Origin: JAFGOY01 sp034430335
GTDB lineage: Bacteria > Chloroflexota > Anaerolineae > Aggregatilineales > UBA3940
DNA length: 10,295 nt
Assembly (NCBI GenBank): GCA_034430335.1
Contig: DAOUES010000099.1
Location: forward strand, 1 to 10,295
Direction: 5' to 3'
The notes beneath the pieces were generated by a model that ran no database searches, was not told the origin of the DNA, and saw nothing but the letters and a program-made list of their open reading frames with translations. Numbering within the stretch: the first letter of the stretch is position 1; each line of letters begins with the position of its first letter. The position numbers and the translations under genes are program-made. Shown piece by piece: positions 1 through 6,735 of the stretch.

Positions 1-3
1 GCG

Positions 4-1032
4 TTATCCCGCCTGGTCTGGTGGCAAAATCTCTGTCGTTACCCGTCCGAGGCGTTCGACTTCCAGTTCGACCCAATCGCCCGGCTTGAGCCAATCCCCG
101 GTGTCCGCCGCGCCTGCTTCAAGCAGACATCCCGTCCCAACTGTCCCGGAGCCGATCACCTCGCCGGGGTGGAGCATCACGTTCTGCGAGGCGCGGGCGA
201 TCATCTCGGTGAATGTCCAGTGGATATCGGCGAAGTTGCCCCGCGAACGCTCTTCGCCGTTCACCCTGGCGGTCATTTCCAGGTCATAGCGCAGACCGGG
301 GCCTTCATCGACCTGTTTGTCTTCGAGTTCTCTGGGGCTGACCAGTGCCGGGCCGAAGGTCGTCCCAAAGTCCTTGCCTTTGGCCGGACCCAGGCCAACG
401 CTCATTTCCTGGCGCTGCACATCGCGCAGGCTCCAGTCGTTCATGATCATATAGCCCGTGATGTAGTGGTTGGCTTCCTCCGGCAAAATGTCGATTCCCT
501 GCTTCCCGATCACGCAGGCGATCTCCAACTCGAAATCGAGGTCGGTGCCGCCTGCGGGCATCGGCAGCGGCTGATCAGGCCCCAGGAGGGTGTAGGGATT
601 GCCGTAGTAAAACACGGGAATATCGTACCACTCGCGCGGAACGGCTTTGCTGTGCTGCCTGAAAGACTCCTTGACGTGCTGCTCGAACCCATAAAAATCC
701 CGCAGGCTGAGGATGTTGGGCAGCGGCGGCAGCAGGAAGACTTCACCGCGCGGATAGGCTACAGGCTGTCTCCCGGTGCCCTTTAGTCCCAGGCACTCCA
801 TGCCCGGCAGCAGGTCGATCAGCGCTTCGAGGTGCGGGCTGTCGTCGTCCCAGTTCCGCAGCAGCGCCAGCATGGAAGTCGGAAGCTCGCGGGCGACGAA
901 GCCGCGCGCCCCCTGCGCCCAGGTCTGGGCAACCGCCAGGTCGATGATGCACTCCTCGCCGATCATGGCTCCCAGCTTGACGGAGAATGTCTCCGGCTCA
1001 ATCGGCAGGTTGACATATGACACAAGTTTCAT
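4..1032 (-). CDS. Fumarylacetoacetate hydrolase (FAH) family protein
   Basis: A 342-residue cytosolic enzyme of the FAH superfamily, which hydrolyses or decarboxylates beta-diketo or oxo-acid substrates using a divalent metal. Metal ligands line up with those of true fumarylacetoacetase: D112 (in RDFYGFEQH), E168 and E170 (FELE) and D199 (MNDWSLRD). The catalytic histidine H119 sits seven residues after D112, as in the mammalian enzyme, and R203, Q206, K220 (GKDFGTTFGP) and E305 (GCLLE) also match active-site positions I recall. The N-terminal ~100 residues are the smaller accessory domain. I chose the ATG at 1032 because AAAGGAG (complement of 1039-1045) lies 6 nt upstream; a GTG 11 codons earlier has no such support. 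The stop is TAA at 4-6. It follows the SRAP gene on the same strand by 36 bp, so the two are probably co-transcribed. The family is clear; the substrate is not, since bacterial members act on tyrosine-, homogentisate- and other aromatic-pathway intermediates and no such pathway gene is visible here. Confidence 0.9.
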   Translation of the reverse strand: MKLVSYVNLPIEPETFSVKLGAMIGEECIIDLAVAQTWAQGARGFVARELPTSMLALLRNWDDDSPHLEALIDLLPGMECLGLKGTGRQPVAYPRGEVFLLPPLPNILSLRDFYGFEQHVKESFRQHSKAVPREWYDIPVFYYGNPYTLLGPDQPLPMPAGGTDLDFELEIACVIGKQGIDILPEEANHYITGYMIMNDWSLRDVQRQEMSVGLGPAKGKDFGTTFGPALVSPRELEDKQVDEGPGLRYDLEMTARVNGEERSRGNFADIHWTFTEMIARASQNVMLHPGEVIGSGTVGTGCLLEAGAADTGDWLKPGDWVELEVERLGRVTTEILPPDQAG

Positions 1033-1068
1033 GGCAATCTCCTTTCTGTACAGAATACCAGACACTTA

Positions 1069-1740
1069 TCAGGCCGGGAGGATGCACTCCGGGCTGTCGT
1101 TGGTTGGACTGTTGACAAGCGGCGTGACGGCATAGGCTTCCATCTCGCCGGGTGGATAAGGTTTCAGCAAATGATTCAATGCTTGCGGCTGCTTTTCGCC
1201 CGGATCGAGCCACTCGTCGTAGGCGTCGGGTGGCAGTATCACCGGCATGCGATCATGGATAGTCGCGAGCAGTGAATTGGGTGTTGTAGTGATGATGGTA
1301 CACGAGAGGATTTCGTCCCCGTGTGGGGACTGCCAGCGCTCCCACAGGCCCGCCAGCGCAAAAGGGTCACCCGATTTCAATCGGATATACATCGGGGTTT
1401 TACCACTCGATCCGGGTTCTTTGCGCCACTCGTAGAACCCGTCGGCCAGGATCAGGCAGCGCCTGCGCCGGTAGGCGGCGCGGTAGGCAGGCTTCTCGGC
1501 GACCGTTTCCGCCCGCGCGTTGATCATCCGGCTGCCCATTTTCGGGTCTTTTGCCCAGGAGGGGATCAGCCCCCAGGTGAAGAAGTCGAGCCGCTGCTGC
1601 CCGTCATTGGCGATGACGGGCACCGGTTGGGTCGGCGAGACGTTGTAGCGCGGGGCGACCCGTACATCAGGTATGACCAGCCAGGGAAATACACCTGCCA
1701 GTTCGCTCAATTCAATTGTAAAGGTCATGCGTCCGCACAT
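1069..1740 (-). CDS. SRAP family (YedK/HMCES-like) abasic-site DNA-protein crosslinker
   Basis: A 223-residue SOS response-associated peptidase (SRAP) protein, about the family's normal length. Members shield abasic sites in single-stranded DNA by forming a thiazolidine crosslink through the amino-terminal cysteine exposed when Met1 is removed. All expected active-site residues are present: C2 in MCGRM, N74 in the NARAE motif, E104 in GFYEW and H162 in IHDRMP. PRYNVSPTQ (30-38) and WGLIPSWAKD (56-65) are further family signatures. The ATG at 1740 has AAGGA (complement of 1749-1753) 8 nt upstream. It is first in a probable two-gene minus-strand unit with the FAH-family gene and is divergent from tsaD across 105 bp. 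E. coli YedK is the best-known bacterial member. The pairing with an FAH enzyme suggests no shared pathway. Confidence 0.95.
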   Translation of the reverse strand: MCGRMTFTIELSELAGVFPWLVIPDVRVAPRYNVSPTQPVPVIANDGQQRLDFFTWGLIPSWAKDPKMGSRMINARAETVAEKPAYRAAYRRRRCLILADGFYEWRKEPGSSGKTPMYIRLKSGDPFALAGLWERWQSPHGDEILSCTIITTTPNSLLATIHDRMPVILPPDAYDEWLDPGEKQPQALNHLLKPYPPGEMEAYAVTPLVNSPTNDSPECILPA

Positions 1741-1806
1741 CGTCGTGATCCTTTTTCATAGGCGTTCAAAAAATCACCCGGTATACTCTCTTGATACAAA
1801 TAGATA

Positions 1807-1816
1807 ATGTCGACAT
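1807..1816. promoter_or_regulatory. 10-bp perfect palindrome in the SRAP/tsaD divergent gap
   Basis: ATGTCGACAT is a perfect 10-bp palindrome about 30 bp before tsaD, flanked by an imperfect TAGA/TCTA pair (1801-1804 and 1818-1821). It lies between two divergent genes, one of a family that is SOS-regulated in some bacteria, so it could be an operator. A single short palindrome is weak evidence, and I could not pair a convincing -35 with the nearby -10-like TATACT (1782-1787) or GATAAT (1803-1808). Confidence 0.2.
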
Positions 1817-1845
1817 CTCTATTTTAACGGATCAGTGCAAAAGCT

Positions 1846-2940
1846 ATGACAGTTATTCTCGGTATTGAAACATCCTGTGACGAGACTTCGGCGGCGGTGG
1901 TCGTCGATGGGAAGGAAATCCGTTCAAACGTCGTCTCCTCACAGATCGATATCCATGCGCAGTATGGGGGCGTTTTCCCGGAGATTGCCTCCCGTGCGCA
2001 TATTGAGCAGATTTACCCCGTCGTCGAGCAGGCATTACAAAAAGCCGATCTGACCCTCGATTCGGTGGATGCCATCGCCGTGACGCGCGGCCCCGGATTG
2101 GCCGGGTCGCTGGTGGTCGGCGTGAACATGGCAAAAGGGCTTGCGATTGGGCGCAAGCTCCCGATTGTCGGCGTGAATCACCTGGAAGGCCATATCTATT
2201 CACTCTGGCTGGCCGGGCCTGAGTATCGTTTCCTACCTGATGATACACCGGCAAATGCCGCCGGTGAAAGTTCCTCGATTGAATTCCCGGTGATCATCCT
2301 GGCCGTCTCCGGCGGGCATACCGAACTGGTGCTGATGGCCGGTCATGGGCGCTACGAGCGGCTGGGCGGAACGCTGGACGATGCAGCGGGGGAAGCCTTC
2401 GACAAGGTGGGCCGCCTGCTGGGGCTGCCTTACCCCGGCGGCCCGTCGATCCAGGCGGCGGCGGAGAAAGGAGACCCGGCGGCCTTTGACTTTCCGAGAG
2501 TATGGTTGAAAGGCAACCAGGGCGAACGAAATCATGACTTCAGCTTCTCCGGGTTGAAGACGGCTGTTTTACGTACCGTCCAGGCGATGATCCCTGGCTA
2601 CGAACTGGATCAGCCATTACCCCCCGATTTTCCGGCGGCTGACCTGGCGGCCAGTTTCCAGGCGGCGGTGGTCGACGTGCTGGTCGGAAAGACGGTGCGG
2701 GCTGCACGAGAATTCGATGCCAGAGAGGTGCTTGTCGCGGGGGGCGTTTCGGCGAATGTGGCTCTGCGCACGACGATGATCGCACGTGCAGAACGACCGG
2801 TGCGCGTCCCGCCGCTGTCTCTGTGTACTGACAATGCCGCGATGATCGCGGCGGCTGGCTACTATCGCTTCAAGGCCGGTCAAACCAATGCGCTCGATTT
2901 CGATGTACGCCCGACCTGGCCCCTGACCGAAATCGGCTAG
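1846..2940 (+). CDS. tsaD: tRNA N6-adenosine threonylcarbamoyltransferase TsaD
   Basis: TsaD (formerly Gcp/YgjD) transfers the threonylcarbamoyl group from the TsaC-made adenylate to A37 of ANN-decoding tRNAs, working in the cytoplasm with TsaB and TsaE. The ASKHA-fold signatures are complete: GIETSCDET near residue 6, the iron-binding HLEGH (H112, H116), SGGHTE (155-160), FSFSGLKTAV (232-241), GGVSAN (299-304) and CTDNA with metal ligand D329. At 364 residues it is some 20 longer than the usual ~340. The extra length sits around residues 124-146, between the HLEGH helix and the SGGHTE strand, a stretch rich in small and polar residues. The ATG at 1846 gives the expected MTVILGIETSCDET start. 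SD complementarity upstream is poor (GGA at 1829-1831 is far away), so initiation may be weak-SD or on a very short leader. The TAG stop overlaps the stop of the convergent CDF gene. No tsaB or tsaE is in the window. Confidence 0.97.
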   Translation: MTVILGIETSCDETSAAVVVDGKEIRSNVVSSQIDIHAQYGGVFPEIASRAHIEQIYPVVEQALQKADLTLDSVDAIAVTRGPGLAGSLVVGVNMAKGLAIGRKLPIVGVNHLEGHIYSLWLAGPEYRFLPDDTPANAAGESSSIEFPVIILAVSGGHTELVLMAGHGRYERLGGTLDDAAGEAFDKVGRLLGLPYPGGPSIQAAAEKGDPAAFDFPRVWLKGNQGERNHDFSFSGLKTAVLRTVQAMIPGYELDQPLPPDFPAADLAASFQAAVVDVLVGKTVRAAREFDAREVLVAGGVSANVALRTTMIARAERPVRVPPLSLCTDNAAMIAAAGYYRFKAGQTNALDFDVRPTWPLTEIG

Positions 2941-4325
2941 AAGTGCTCCTCCGGCGGTTCGGTGTGAATCGTCACACGGTGGATTGCCGGAAGCTCGCGC
3001 CGGACGTGTGTCTCGACGTTTTCCGCAAGGCGATGCGCCTCATCCAGCGGCATATTCTGATCGACGGTGCAGTGCATACTCAATGCGTAACCACCATCGG
3101 ATTCGGGGCGTATTCCCAGGTCGTGCCAGTGATTATCCGGGTATATCTCGCGCGCCATCTTCAAGGCGCTGCGGGCCAGATCGTGGGCATCGGGCGCATA
3201 GTGTGGAATATCTTCGTGTGTGTGGAATGGCTCGATGTGGGTGACCACTCTCTTTAGTTCGGGGATCGCTTGCCGCAGCCGTTCCTCGAACTTCGACACG
3301 ACGATATGCGCCTCCCCAACGCTTTGATCAGGTGGCACTTCGACGTGCATTTCGAGGGCCAGCCCCAGGTAGTTGGTAAAGGGGATCACTTCATGCACAC
3401 CCAGGCCAAGTGAATCGGCTTCGGCACGGGCGATCAACGCATAGTCCTGGGGCGTCTCATCATGTATGGGTAAAAAATAAACCTGAATATCTTTCAGGCC
3501 GCTGAATTGTTTGTTGAGGGCAGTGCGGATTTCGCGGGCAATGTTGGCGCTGTGAGCGGCGGTGGTGGGCGCAGCAATTTCGATATCCAGGTCGAGGTGT
3601 ATCTCATCGCGCGGGCCCCGGCTGCGAACACGCGCAACCCGGTCAACGCCTGGCACCTTCTGAACGATGGCGGTTACAGCGCTTTCTTCCAGCGCAGCCC
3701 GGTCTACCAGAATATCGACCGAGGGACGCAAAACGCGCCAGGCCGCCCGGCCAATCAAAACGACGACTGCCAGTGCTGCCACCGCGTCGATCCACCCCCA
3801 GCCTAACCGGACGGCAACCAGGCTGGCAAGCACGGTCAATGAGACAAAAATATCGCTGCGAGTATGCTCCGCATCGGCTACCAGTATTTCTGATCCCAGC
3901 TTCTTACCTATTCGCCTTTCATAGGTAGAGACGGCGATGTTGATGATCACGGTGCAGATCATCACGATAAAGCTGGCTGTCGTGACCTCAGGTGTCGTGC
4001 CTTCACGGAGACGACTTACTCCGGCCTTACCGATCTCCCAGGCTGTCAGGATTAGCGAACCGCCGATCAGCATGGTTGCGAGCGTTTCAAAACGGCGATG
4101 CCCGTACGGGTGATCACTATCTGGTGGGCGAGCGGCGATTGAGGTGGCGACCAACCCGATGACATTGGATGTTGCATCCAGTGAAGAGTGAACGCCGTCG
4201 CTGATCATCGCCAACGACTGCGTGAGCAATCCGAAAATGATTTTTGCCAGGGCGACGGAAAGGTTTGCGACCATTGTCCAGATCAGGACGCGGCGCACGC
4301 CGGACTGCCGGGATGTGTCGGTCAA
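2937..4325 (-). CDS. Cation diffusion facilitator (CDF) transporter with extended three-repeat cytoplasmic tail
   Basis: An inner-membrane divalent-cation/proton antiporter of the CDF family. Six membrane segments are visible at about 14-34, 36-62, 82-104, 115-135, 159-175 and 177-199. The transport site has H46 and D50 in SDGVHSSLD (second segment) and H154 and D158 in DAEHTRSD (fifth). This HxxxD/HxxxD pattern fits zinc-type CDFs, though specificity cannot be proven from it. HPYGHRRFE (72-80) is the usual CDF cytoplasmic loop. At 462 residues it far exceeds the usual ~300. After the membrane domain come three tandem ferredoxin-like units (about 212-286, 294-366, 382-457) resembling the CDF dimerisation domain; the second and third end in THIEP and IHTEP. 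A histidine-rich linker (367-381) joins units two and three. The start is TTG at 4325, supported by AAGGA (complement of 4334-4338) 8 nt upstream; no nearby ATG exists. The response-regulator gene lies 44 bp upstream on the same strand, suggesting co-transcription. Confidence 0.92.
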   Translation of the reverse strand: MTDTSRQSGVRRVLIWTMVANLSVALAKIIFGLLTQSLAMISDGVHSSLDATSNVIGLVATSIAARPPDSDHPYGHRRFETLATMLIGGSLILTAWEIGKAGVSRLREGTTPEVTTASFIVMICTVIINIAVSTYERRIGKKLGSEILVADAEHTRSDIFVSLTVLASLVAVRLGWGWIDAVAALAVVVLIGRAAWRVLRPSVDILVDRAALEESAVTAIVQKVPGVDRVARVRSRGPRDEIHLDLDIEIAAPTTAAHSANIAREIRTALNKQFSGLKDIQVYFLPIHDETPQDYALIARAEADSLGLGVHEVIPFTNYLGLALEMHVEVPPDQSVGEAHIVVSKFEERLRQAIPELKRVVTHIEPFHTHEDIPHYAPDAHDLARSALKMAREIYPDNHWHDLGIRPESDGGYALSMHCTVDQNMPLDEAHRLAENVETHVRRELPAIHRVTIHTEPPEEHF

Positions 4326-4369
4326 AGCGGTTTTCCTTGTCGAATCAAATTGTAGTTTGGCATAGTCTA

Positions 4370-5122
4370 TCAGGCCGCCGGCTGCCAGGGATCTCTCAGA
4401 TCGGCGATTACATTATCGAACTCCAGGGCGCTGTAGCGCAAAAAGGCGCGTTCGGCTGGTGATACGGAGGGTGGATAGATCGTGTCGTCGGCTGCTTCCA
4501 GGATACGGTACCCCTCTTTGATGTAGCTTCGAACGGTGCTTTTGCTGACACCCATCTCCTCTGCCGCACGTTCTGCCGGGAGTCCCTCTACCACACACAG
4601 CCAGAGCGCCTGTTCGATCCGCTGGGTCAGGCGTGGGTAGTTTCGACGCTCAGGCAGCGCTGTATATGAACTTGACTTTTCGGTGTCTTTCAGTAGATCG
4701 GCGACATCCTGAGTGACTACGAAAATGTGCCACATTGAGAAGTATATTGCGCTGGGTAAGCCAATACCTACATGCTCACGAACCAGGAACGCCTGTGCCC
4801 CGGCTTTCTTTGCGGCAAGGACCATTGACCGGTCAGCTTCTGAACATAGGCAAACCACATTGACCTCAGGCGTATGGTGTTGTATCAACTTAACAAGCGC
4901 GGCCAGCCCTTCCGGGTTGGCTGCCAGACCGGTATCCAATACCACGATATCAAGGCGTTCCAGGTCGGGATTCTCTTTAAGTTCTGCCAACATCTCCTGA
5001 GGGCTGCCCGCCTGACCAACAACACGGGTTCGGCGATCCCAGCTCAGGTAACTGACAATTGCTTGCCGGGCATAGATATCGCGCTCAATTACAAAAATAC
5101 GCGTGTCATATAGCCCTAACAT
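4370..5122 (-). CDS. Atypical response regulator (receiver plus HTH DNA-binding domain)
   Basis: A 250-residue cytoplasmic transcription factor. Residues 7-118 form a receiver-like domain with the phosphoacceptor candidate D63 (IVVLDTGL), an acidic pair E13/D15 at the end of the first strand, and S94 near the conserved Thr/Ser position. The near-invariant receiver lysine is replaced by R115 (FLVREH), and the usual adjacent DD is ERD, so phosphorylation may be altered or absent. Residues about 165-208 hold a helix-turn-helix of the LuxR/sigma-70 region 4 type, with AAEEMGVSKSTVRSYI at its core. A 40-residue tail follows. The ATG at 5122 has GGAGG (complement of 5131-5135) 8 nt upstream. No sensor kinase is visible. 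It precedes the CDF gene and faces the long regulatory gap before moxR, so either may be a target. The fold assignment is fairly secure; signal and targets are unknown. Confidence 0.8.
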   Translation of the reverse strand: MLGLYDTRIFVIERDIYARQAIVSYLSWDRRTRVVGQAGSPQEMLAELKENPDLERLDIVVLDTGLAANPEGLAALVKLIQHHTPEVNVVCLCSEADRSMVLAAKKAGAQAFLVREHVGIGLPSAIYFSMWHIFVVTQDVADLLKDTEKSSSYTALPERRNYPRLTQRIEQALWLCVVEGLPAERAAEEMGVSKSTVRSYIKEGYRILEAADDTIYPPSVSPAERAFLRYSALEFDNVIADLRDPWQPAA

Positions 5123-5160
5123 TTACGATGCCTCCATTACGTAAACAAACCGAATCAATC

Positions 5161-5177
5161 GTCAGCCAATCGCTGAC
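5161..5177. promoter_or_regulatory. Perfect 6-bp inverted repeat upstream of the regulator gene
   Basis: GTCAGC and GCTGAC are perfect complements separated by CAATC. The repeat lies 39 bp upstream of the regulator's start codon. It could be an autoregulatory operator for a dimeric HTH protein, or a small hairpin in that gene's 5' leader. The pairing is seen directly; the role is inferred. Confidence 0.35.
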
Positions 5178-5233
5178 AACCTGATCCTATTAAACAACAG
5201 ATCCGAGGTAGGGGTACCCACATGCTGCGGGTA

Positions 5234-5268
5234 TTGACATGGGTAATTGATAACAGGCTAACTTATCA
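5234..5268 (+). promoter_or_regulatory. TTGACA box followed by a TGATAA-N9-TTATCA dyad
   Basis: A perfect -35 consensus, TTGACA (5234-5239), is followed by a dyad of TGATAA (5248-5253) and TTATCA (5263-5268). The dyad would overlap the spacer and -10 area, a classic repressor position. The -10 itself is poor: GCTAAC at 17 bp or TAACTT at 19 bp. A transcript from here would start near 5270, just before the structured element at 5277. The weak -10 could mean activator dependence, or that this is not a promoter. Confidence 0.3.
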
Positions 5269-5276
5269 GTTCTGCA

Positions 5277-5349
5277 GGAGGGCATGAATCAAAACAACCT
5301 GTTTCAAGAACAGGCCGTTTGGTAGAAAAATCCACCAGCTACGCCCTCC
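5277..5349. other. 73-nt closed multi-branch inverted-repeat element
   Basis: GGAGGGC (5277-5283) and GCCCTCC (5343-5349) form a perfect 7-bp closing stem. Inside lie a 6-bp hairpin, CCTGTT/AACAGG (5298-5303 and 5309-5314) with loop TCAAG, and a weaker one, TGGT/ACCA (5320-5323 and 5333-5336). A second CCCTCC at 5351-5356 could compete for the 5' strand, allowing alternative folds. The size and 7-bp closing stem recall a tRNA, but there is no D-stem, no TTCRA T-loop and no CCA end on either strand. It could be a small RNA, a leader regulatory structure, or a DNA-level cruciform or binding site. Strand is undetermined; the upstream TTGACA favours plus. Confidence 0.35.
5284..5325 (+). CDS. Possible 13-residue leader peptide or small ORF
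   Basis: An ATG at 5284 directly follows AGGAGGGC and opens a 13-codon frame, MNQNNLFQEQAVW, ending at TAG 5323-5325. The SD-like sequence is strong, but its 2-nt spacing to the ATG is shorter than ideal. It is also the 5' strand of the 7-bp stem closed by 5343-5349, so translation would be masked when the element folds. The frame spans the internal hairpin and ends just before the second. This arrangement resembles a leader-peptide control element, but no co-directional gene starts until moxR 446 bp away. Thirteen codons can easily arise by chance. Confidence 0.15.
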   Translation: MNQNNLFQEQAVW

Positions 5350-5489
5350 ACCCTCCCCTATTCAATTTTAAAGCGTGTCAAATATACCATACGGATATCT
5401 GACTTAAAAGTTTCTTAGATATATATCGGGTTTTTCTAATGGATTTCTGATGCTGACATTTTGCATTGGTAAGATAGAGTCAGCTACTA

Positions 5490-5723
5490 TCGGCTGAAGT
5501 CGGCAGCTTGTCCCTGGCGCTGCGAGAGAGCACCGAGGCTCGGAAGGGATTCGGGTGCCGATTAATTCCTGCCCTATTATCCCAGGGTCAGAATCCGTCA
5601 AACCTGTCAATTACCTTTTCATAGGCTCACCTGGGCAGTTTACAGGACAGCGCTGAATGGGCCATTCACCCCTCGGCGCTTACTCTGTATAGACCTCTCG
5701 GCTGTCAGCTTGCCCTTCCGCTG
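5490..5723 (+). repeat. Imperfect direct repeat TCGGCTG...CAGCTTG...CGCTG
   Basis: The ordered blocks TCGGCTG, CAGCTTG and CGCTG occur at 5490-5522 and again at 5698-5723. The gap between the first two blocks is 7 nt in the first copy and 1 nt in the second. The second copy covers the moxR -35 box and spacer. This may be a duplicated regulatory segment or a coincidence of short similar words. Confidence 0.2.
5654..5668. promoter_or_regulatory. 15-bp dyad upstream of the moxR promoter
   Basis: TGAATGG and CCATTCA are perfect 7-bp arms around a single G. An outer AGCGC/GCGCT pair (5649-5653 and 5676-5680) brackets it. The dyad centre is about 76 bp upstream of the predicted moxR transcription start, a normal distance for an activator site. 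The one-base spacer makes a DNA-binding palindrome likelier than an RNA hairpin. Confidence 0.4.
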
Positions 5724-5730
5724 GTATAAT
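5702..5730 (+). promoter_or_regulatory. Sigma-70-type promoter of the moxR-DUF58 operon
   Basis: CTGTCA (5702-5707, 4 of 6 to consensus) and a perfect TATAAT (5725-5730) are separated by the optimal 17 bp. Transcription would start near 5737, giving a leader of about 35 nt before the moxR ATG. This leader contains the AGGAG ribosome-binding site (5760-5764). Confidence 0.7.
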
Positions 5731-5771
5731 CTTACCGATTTTGATCAATCTATCTCACCAGGAGATCCGCA

Positions 5772-6731
<960 letters not shown>

Positions 6732-6735
6732 CCTG

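Larger units (their letters stand above)
5123..5771. other. 649-bp divergent intergenic region with many dyads
   Basis: This stretch separates the regulator from moxR and has no convincing gene of normal size. It includes an AT-rich island at about 5360-5450 that contrasts with the GC-rich flanks. Inverted repeats are at 5161-5177, 5248-5268, 5277-5349 and 5654-5668, each listed separately. There is also a weaker potential stem of GCACC (5530-5534) with GGTGC (5554-5558). The moxR promoter and ribosome-binding site close the region. TTTAAT on the minus strand (5194-5189) could be a -10 for the regulator, but no matching -35 is visible. I found no tRNA, known riboswitch or U-tract terminator. 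Confidence 0.6.

Noticed and set aside
169..786. 205-codon plus-strand frame opposite the FAH gene
   Set aside because: It is a shadow of the well-supported FAH gene on the other strand, with no family motif of its own.
1782..1787. TATACT as a -10 box for tsaD
   Set aside because: No acceptable -35 lies 15-19 bp upstream, and the distance to the start codon gives no further support.
5277..5350. Possible tRNA: 7-bp closing stem, and an anticodon-like hairpin with CAA in a 7-nt loop on the plus strand
   Set aside because: There is no D-stem, the T-arm lacks a TTCRA loop, position 8 is A, and no CCA follows. The minus strand is no better. At most it is a tRNA-like fold.
5418..5436. GATATATATC palindrome followed by GGG and a T-run, possible terminator
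   Set aside because: The stem would be all weak AT pairs with essentially no loop, and no gene ends nearby on the plus strand.
5404..5610. 68-codon minus-strand reading frame in the intergenic gap
   Set aside because: It starts with TTG, has only weak SD support, shows no recognisable domain, and its composition looks like non-coding sequence.
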